From positions 1 through 45,760 of the forward strand of contig JANYED010000283.1 of the NCBI GenBank assembly GCA_025363315.1: a DNA stretch of 45,760 nucleotides. Reading direction: 5' to 3'. The first letter of the stretch is position 1. Each line of letters begins with the position of its first letter. Positions 42,324-45,760 of the stretch are shown one piece after another. A model generated the notes under the pieces. That model searched no databases and was not told the DNA's origin. It saw only the letters and a program-made list of their open reading frames with translations. Source of the stretch: Polaromonas sp. GTDB lineage: Bacteria; Pseudomonadota; Gammaproteobacteria; Burkholderiales; Burkholderiaceae_C. A program made the position numbers and the translations under genes.

Positions 42324-43822
42324 AGCACCACTCCTTCTTCGAGAGCCAGCGATTGCACAGATTCACGAAACACGCGCGCCCGGTGCTCGTAGTTGTCAAA
42401 CATGTCAAAACTGGCACAGGCTGGAGACATCAACACAGCGTCGCCTGTTTGGGCCTGCCCCGCGGCCATGGTGACTGCTTCTTGCATGGAGTCAGCGCTG
42501 AGCACAACGACAGAGCTGTTGCCCAATGCGGACATGATGAGCGGCGCATCCCGCCCTATCAAAATAACTGCCCTGGCAAAACGCGATACGGGTCCCACCA
42601 AGGGCGAAAAGTCTTGGTCCTTGCCAACACCCCCCAGAACAACTACCAGCTTTCGTTGCGCGCCCAAACCAGAAAGCGCAGCCACTGCGGCACCTACGTT
42701 TGTGCCTTTGCTATCGTCGAAGTATTCCACGCCGTTGATAACCGCGACCGATTCGACCCGATGCGGCTCGCCCCGGTATTCCCGCAGGCCATGCAACATT
42801 GGGCCTAGCGCGCAGCCAGTCGCGTGAGCCAGCGCCAGCGCCGCCAGCGCATTCGTGGCGTTGTGCAGGCCGCGAATACGCAGCGCATCAACCGGCATCA
42901 GGCGCTGAACGTACAACTCAACAGCATCATTTTTGTCAACGCGTTTGCGCTTGATGGTTTCATCGGCTTCTGCGGCGCGCACCAGCCAGGCCATGCCATT
43001 CACATTTTCAATCCCGTAGTCACCGGGCCTATGGGGTTCATCATGGCCGTAAGTCACGTAACTGCGAATGGGTTTTCCCTTGACCTGAACAGGAACAGCG
43101 GCCATCACCTGGGGATCATTGCGATTGAGCAACATAACGCCACTTGCGCCGTAGACATTCTTCTTCGCAGCAGCATAAGCTTGAAGGGTTTCGTGCCAGT
43201 CCAAGTGATCCTGCGTGATGTTCAAAACCGTCGCAACGGTAGGTTCAAAGTTCTTGATATCGTCCAACTGAAAGCTGGACAGCTCCAGCGCCCAGACCTC
43301 AGGCAGGCTGTCAGTGTCCAGTTTTTCGGCCAGAGTGTCGAGCAGCGTCGGCCCGATATTGCCAGCGACTGCCACGGTTTTTCCCGCGCGCTCTATCAAC
43401 TGCCCGGCCAGCGATGTCACCGTTGTTTTGCCGTTGGTGCCGGTGATGCCGATCACCTGCGGTGTGTAATTCTGGCTTTGGTTCAAGTCAACAAGAGCTT
43501 GCGCAAAAAGACTGAGTTCATTGCCGACAATCAGACCCCTCGAGATTGCAGCTGTCAGCACGCCAGAAACAGCGGCAGGACTCAAACCCGGACTTTTGAG
43601 CACCATCGCAACCGGCGTTCCGTCAAGTAGTGCGGCGTTCATTTCAGCGTGCACAAACTGAACGACCAGTCCGCTGGCGCGTAACGCAGCAAGACCGGGT
43701 GGGTCGACCCGGGTATCAGCCACCGTAACTTGCGCGCCGTACCTGGCACACCAGCGCGCGAGCGCCAAGCCGGAGCTACCGAGGCCAAGGACCAGAACGT
43801 GTTTGTCTGTCAGGAGTTTCAT
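42320..43822 (-). CDS. murD: UDP-N-acetylmuramoyl-L-alanine--D-glutamate ligase
   Basis: Adds D-Glu to UDP-MurNAc-L-Ala. The 500 residues (from ATG 43822) begin [21 protein letters not shown], with ATP loop GTNGKTT (128-134), [31 protein letters not shown] and the C-terminal [19 protein letters not shown]. It is about 60 residues longer than E. coli MurD; the extra part ([36 protein letters not shown] region) lies after the central domain and is usual in this order. The start overlaps the mraY stop by 4 bp; a longer in-frame start would extend into mraY. Confidence 0.97.
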   Translation of the reverse strand: MKLLTDKHVLVLGLGSSGLALARWCARYGAQVTVADTRVDPPGLAALRASGLVVQFVHAEMNAALLDGTPVAMVLKSPGLSPAAVSGVLTAAISRGLIVGNELSLFAQALVDLNQSQNYTPQVIGITGTNGKTTVTSLAGQLIERAGKTVAVAGNIGPTLLDTLAEKLDTDSLPEVWALELSSFQLDDIKNFEPTVATVLNITQDHLDWHETLQAYAAAKKNVYGASGVMLLNRNDPQVMAAVPVQVKGKPIRSYVTYGHDEPHRPGDYGIENVNGMAWLVRAAEADETIKRKRVDKNDAVELYVQRLMPVDALRIRGLHNATNALAALALAHATGCALGPMLHGLREYRGEPHRVESVAVINGVEYFDDSKGTNVGAAVAALSGLGAQRKLVVVLGGVGKDQDFSPLVGPVSRFARAVILIGRDAPLIMSALGNSSVVVLSADSMQEAVTMAAGQAQTGDAVLMSPACASFDMFDNYEHRARVFRESVQSLALEEGVVL

Positions 43823-44997
43823 CGGAGCTTTAAGGTCGAAAGGCCAACCAGACACAACAACATGGTGATGATCCAGAAACGCACCACAACCTGTGTTTCC
43901 TTCCAGCCACTTTTTTCAAAATGATGGTGCAAGGGCGCCATCTTTAAAATACGGCGTCCTGCGCCGAACCGTTTTTTGGTGTATTTAAAGTAGGTGACCT
44001 GCAGCATTACCGACAAGGCCTCCACTACGAAAATACCGCCCATGATGGCTAGCACAATTTCTTGCCGAACAATGACGGCTATCGTGCCCAAGGCAGCGCC
44101 CAACGCAAGAGCCCCTACGTCACCCATGAAAACTTGCGCAGGATGTGTGTTGAACCATAAAAACGCCAAGCCACTACCGGCCATCGCGGCGCAGAAAATC
44201 ATCAGTTCGCCCGACCCCGGGATATACGGGAAGAAGAGATATTTCGAATAAACCGAGCTACCTGTCACGTAAGCAAACACGCCCAATGCAGAACCCACCA
44301 GCACGACCGGCATGATGGCCAGGCCATCCAGGCCATCGGTCAAGTTCACGGCGTTGCTGGACCCAACAATTACGAGATAGGTCAGAATCACAAAACCAAA
44401 AACGCCCAACGGGTAGCTGACTTCCTTGACAAACGGTACCAGCAGGCCTGCTTTGGGCGGCAGGTTGACGTCAAAACCTGATTGCACCCAGCTGATAAAA
44501 AGCCCAATGACACGAAGGTTAGAGCTCTCTGAAATACTGAACACAAGATACAGCGCCGCTATCAAGCCAACGGCCGATTGCCACAGGTATTTTTCACGCG
44601 AGCGCATACCCTCAGGATCCTTGTGAACCACCTTGCGCCAATCGTCCACCCAGCCAATGGCGCCGAAACCCAAGGTGACAATTAGCACAATCCAGACAAA
44701 GCGGTTACTCCAATCGAACCAGAGCAAAGTGGACACGGTAATGGCCATCAAGATCAGCACCCCGCCCATGGTGGGCGTGCCTTGCTTGGCCAAATGGCTT
44801 TCCATGCCGTAGCCCCGAATAGGCTGGCCAATTTTGAGGGCTGTGAGGCGGCGAATCACCGCCGGGCCTGCGAGCAGGCCGATCATCAACGCTGTTAATG
44901 CGGCCATCACAGCGCGGAAGGTGAGGTACTGGAACACGCGGAAAAACCCGAAATCGGGTGACAACGTGGTGAGCCATTGGGCAAGGCTGACTAGCAT
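43819..44997 (-). CDS. mraY: Phospho-N-acetylmuramoyl-pentapeptide transferase
   Basis: Transfers phospho-MurNAc-pentapeptide to undecaprenyl phosphate, giving lipid I. The 392 residues have about ten membrane segments; visible motifs are [28 protein letters not shown] with the Asp-Asp pair, [16 protein letters not shown], and the [20 protein letters not shown] histidine motif near the end. It overlaps the murF stop by 7 bp. Confidence 0.98.
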   Translation of the reverse strand: MLVSLAQWLTTLSPDFGFFRVFQYLTFRAVMAALTALMIGLLAGPAVIRRLTALKIGQPIRGYGMESHLAKQGTPTMGGVLILMAITVSTLLWFDWSNRFVWIVLIVTLGFGAIGWVDDWRKVVHKDPEGMRSREKYLWQSAVGLIAALYLVFSISESSNLRVIGLFISWVQSGFDVNLPPKAGLLVPFVKEVSYPLGVFGFVILTYLVIVGSSNAVNLTDGLDGLAIMPVVLVGSALGVFAYVTGSSVYSKYLFFPYIPGSGELMIFCAAMAGSGLAFLWFNTHPAQVFMGDVGALALGAALGTIAVIVRQEIVLAIMGGIFVVEALSVMLQVTYFKYTKKRFGAGRRILKMAPLHHHFEKSGWKETQVVVRFWIITMLLCLVGLSTLKLR

Positions 44998-45760
44998 GGG
45001 GAAACCTTTGACTGGAGGGCAGCAATCACCCGCTCCATCTTCATAAAACGAGAACCTTTGACGACAATGCTGCAGGCTTGTACGCTGGCACAGTTGAGAA
45101 CAGCCGCATTCAAAACGTCAATGTGGTTGAAATGTTGACCAGCACCGCTTGATGCTGTGTTGAACGCGTTCACTGCGTGCTGCGTCAAATCGCCCAAAGC
45201 GAGCAAAGTACCAATGCCGCGCTCTTGGGCATAGCGGCCCACTTCGGCATGAAACTGGGGACCCAGGTCGCCTACTTCGCCCATGTCACCCAGCACCAGC
45301 AGGCGCGGGCCAGGCAACTCGGCCAGCACGTCGATGGCAGCGCGCACGGAATCGGGATTGGCGTTGTAAGTATCGTCCACGAGAGTGAGGCTGCGTGCAC
45401 CCCAGTTCAGGCTCAATGCACGGGAACGGCCTTTAACGGGCTCAAATGCACCCAGACCTTCAGCTGCCGCATCCAAGCTCACCCCTACCGCCAGCGCACA
45501 GGCCAGCGCAGCAAGGGAATTTTTGACATTATGGCGACCGGCAATGTGCAGGCGGTAGCTGATGCTGCCTTGCGGCGTATGGGCGCGCACGGCCCAGGCG
45601 CCGTCACGCCATTCGGGCTCGTCACAATGCAGCGCGCCAGCAGTTAGACCAAATTGCAATGTTTTGTGCTGCGAAGCCAATGCTGTCCACACGCCGGTAT
45701 GCTCATCGTCTGCCGGAAACACAGCCACGCCATCAGCAGGCAGCGAGGCCATCACCGCGC
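44991..45760 (-). CDS. murF: UDP-N-acetylmuramoyl-tripeptide--D-alanyl-D-alanine ligase, C-terminal part
   Basis: Adds D-Ala-D-Ala to the stem peptide. The frame is open to the window edge, so the N-terminal and ATP-loop regions lie outside. Seen are [18 protein letters not shown] (as [16 protein letters not shown]), the loop [25 protein letters not shown] and [23 protein letters not shown], all typical of MurF. The stop overlaps the start of mraY, continuing the chain of tightly overlapping genes to ftsQ. murE, ftsI and ftsL would be expected beyond the edge. Confidence 0.96.
   Translation of the reverse strand, partial: AVMASLPADGVAVFPADDEHTGVWTALASQHKTLQFGLTAGALHCDEPEWRDGAWAVRAHTPQGSISYRLHIAGRHNVKNSLAALACALAVGVSLDAAAEGLGAFEPVKGRSRALSLNWGARSLTLVDDTYNANPDSVRAAIDVLAELPGPRLLVLGDMGEVGDLGPQFHAEVGRYAQERGIGTLLALGDLTQHAVNAFNTASSGAGQHFNHIDVLNAAVLNCASVQACSIVVKGSRFMKMERVIAALQSKVSPC

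Overview
This window reads as a chromosomal segment of a beta-proteobacterium of the order Burkholderiales, most likely family Comamonadaceae (Polaromonas/Rhodoferax-like). The basis is protein style, the gene orders ffh-ypjD-pilSR, accBC-prmA-DUF3426-pfkB and murF to lpxC, a lysine/alanine-rich histone H1-like protein, and two families of short dispersed repeats. Almost all genes are housekeeping. I see no prophage, insertion sequence, CRISPR array, rRNA or tRNA.

Layout. 1-2450: 3' part of miaB convergent with ffh. 2547-7521: a plus-strand run of a CcsA/YpjD-like membrane protein, a small cysteine-containing protein, the two-component pair pilS-pilR and ampD. 7522-12217: an NrdR-type promoter, then nrdA and nrdB (class Ia ribonucleotide reductase). 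12426-12866: histone H1-like gene with a terminator. 13015-19286: a minus-strand series of a conserved unknown gene, tlpA-like thioredoxin, accB, accC, prmA, a DUF3426 protein and a PfkB kinase. 19364-20812: mpl. 20841-21047: an inverted pair of repeats. 21057-26923, minus strand: rodA, a beta-hydroxyacid dehydrogenase, a YegP-like protein, tldD, aroG and a small unknown gene. 27009-32920, plus strand: an RNB-type ribonuclease, a TonB-like protein, mtgA, plsC-like, cdsA-like and ruvC. 32927-45760, minus strand: the division and cell wall cluster murF-mraY-murD-ftsW-murG-murC-ddl-ftsQ-ftsA-ftsZ, then lpxC and a 58-residue membrane protein.

Most notable: in front of aroG (DAHP synthase, first step of aromatic amino acid synthesis) is an unlisted 24-codon leader ORF whose codons 6-13 read Phe-Tyr-Phe-Gly-Tyr-Phe-Trp-Phe. 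It is followed by an 11-bp GC-rich hairpin with a nine-U tail. The segment just after the aromatic codons can pair with the 5' arm of that hairpin. This has the full layout of a ribosome-mediated attenuator that would sense all three aromatic amino acids.

Second theme: short dispersed repeats have entered protein-coding genes in frame. One family lies in the RNB ribonuclease and in the dehydrogenase, in opposite orientations. Another accounts for about 27 extra residues in PrmA and for the N-terminus of the same dehydrogenase. Further copies sit between genes. Third: two NrdR-like boxes 31 bp apart bracket a well-formed sigma-70 promoter in front of nrdA.
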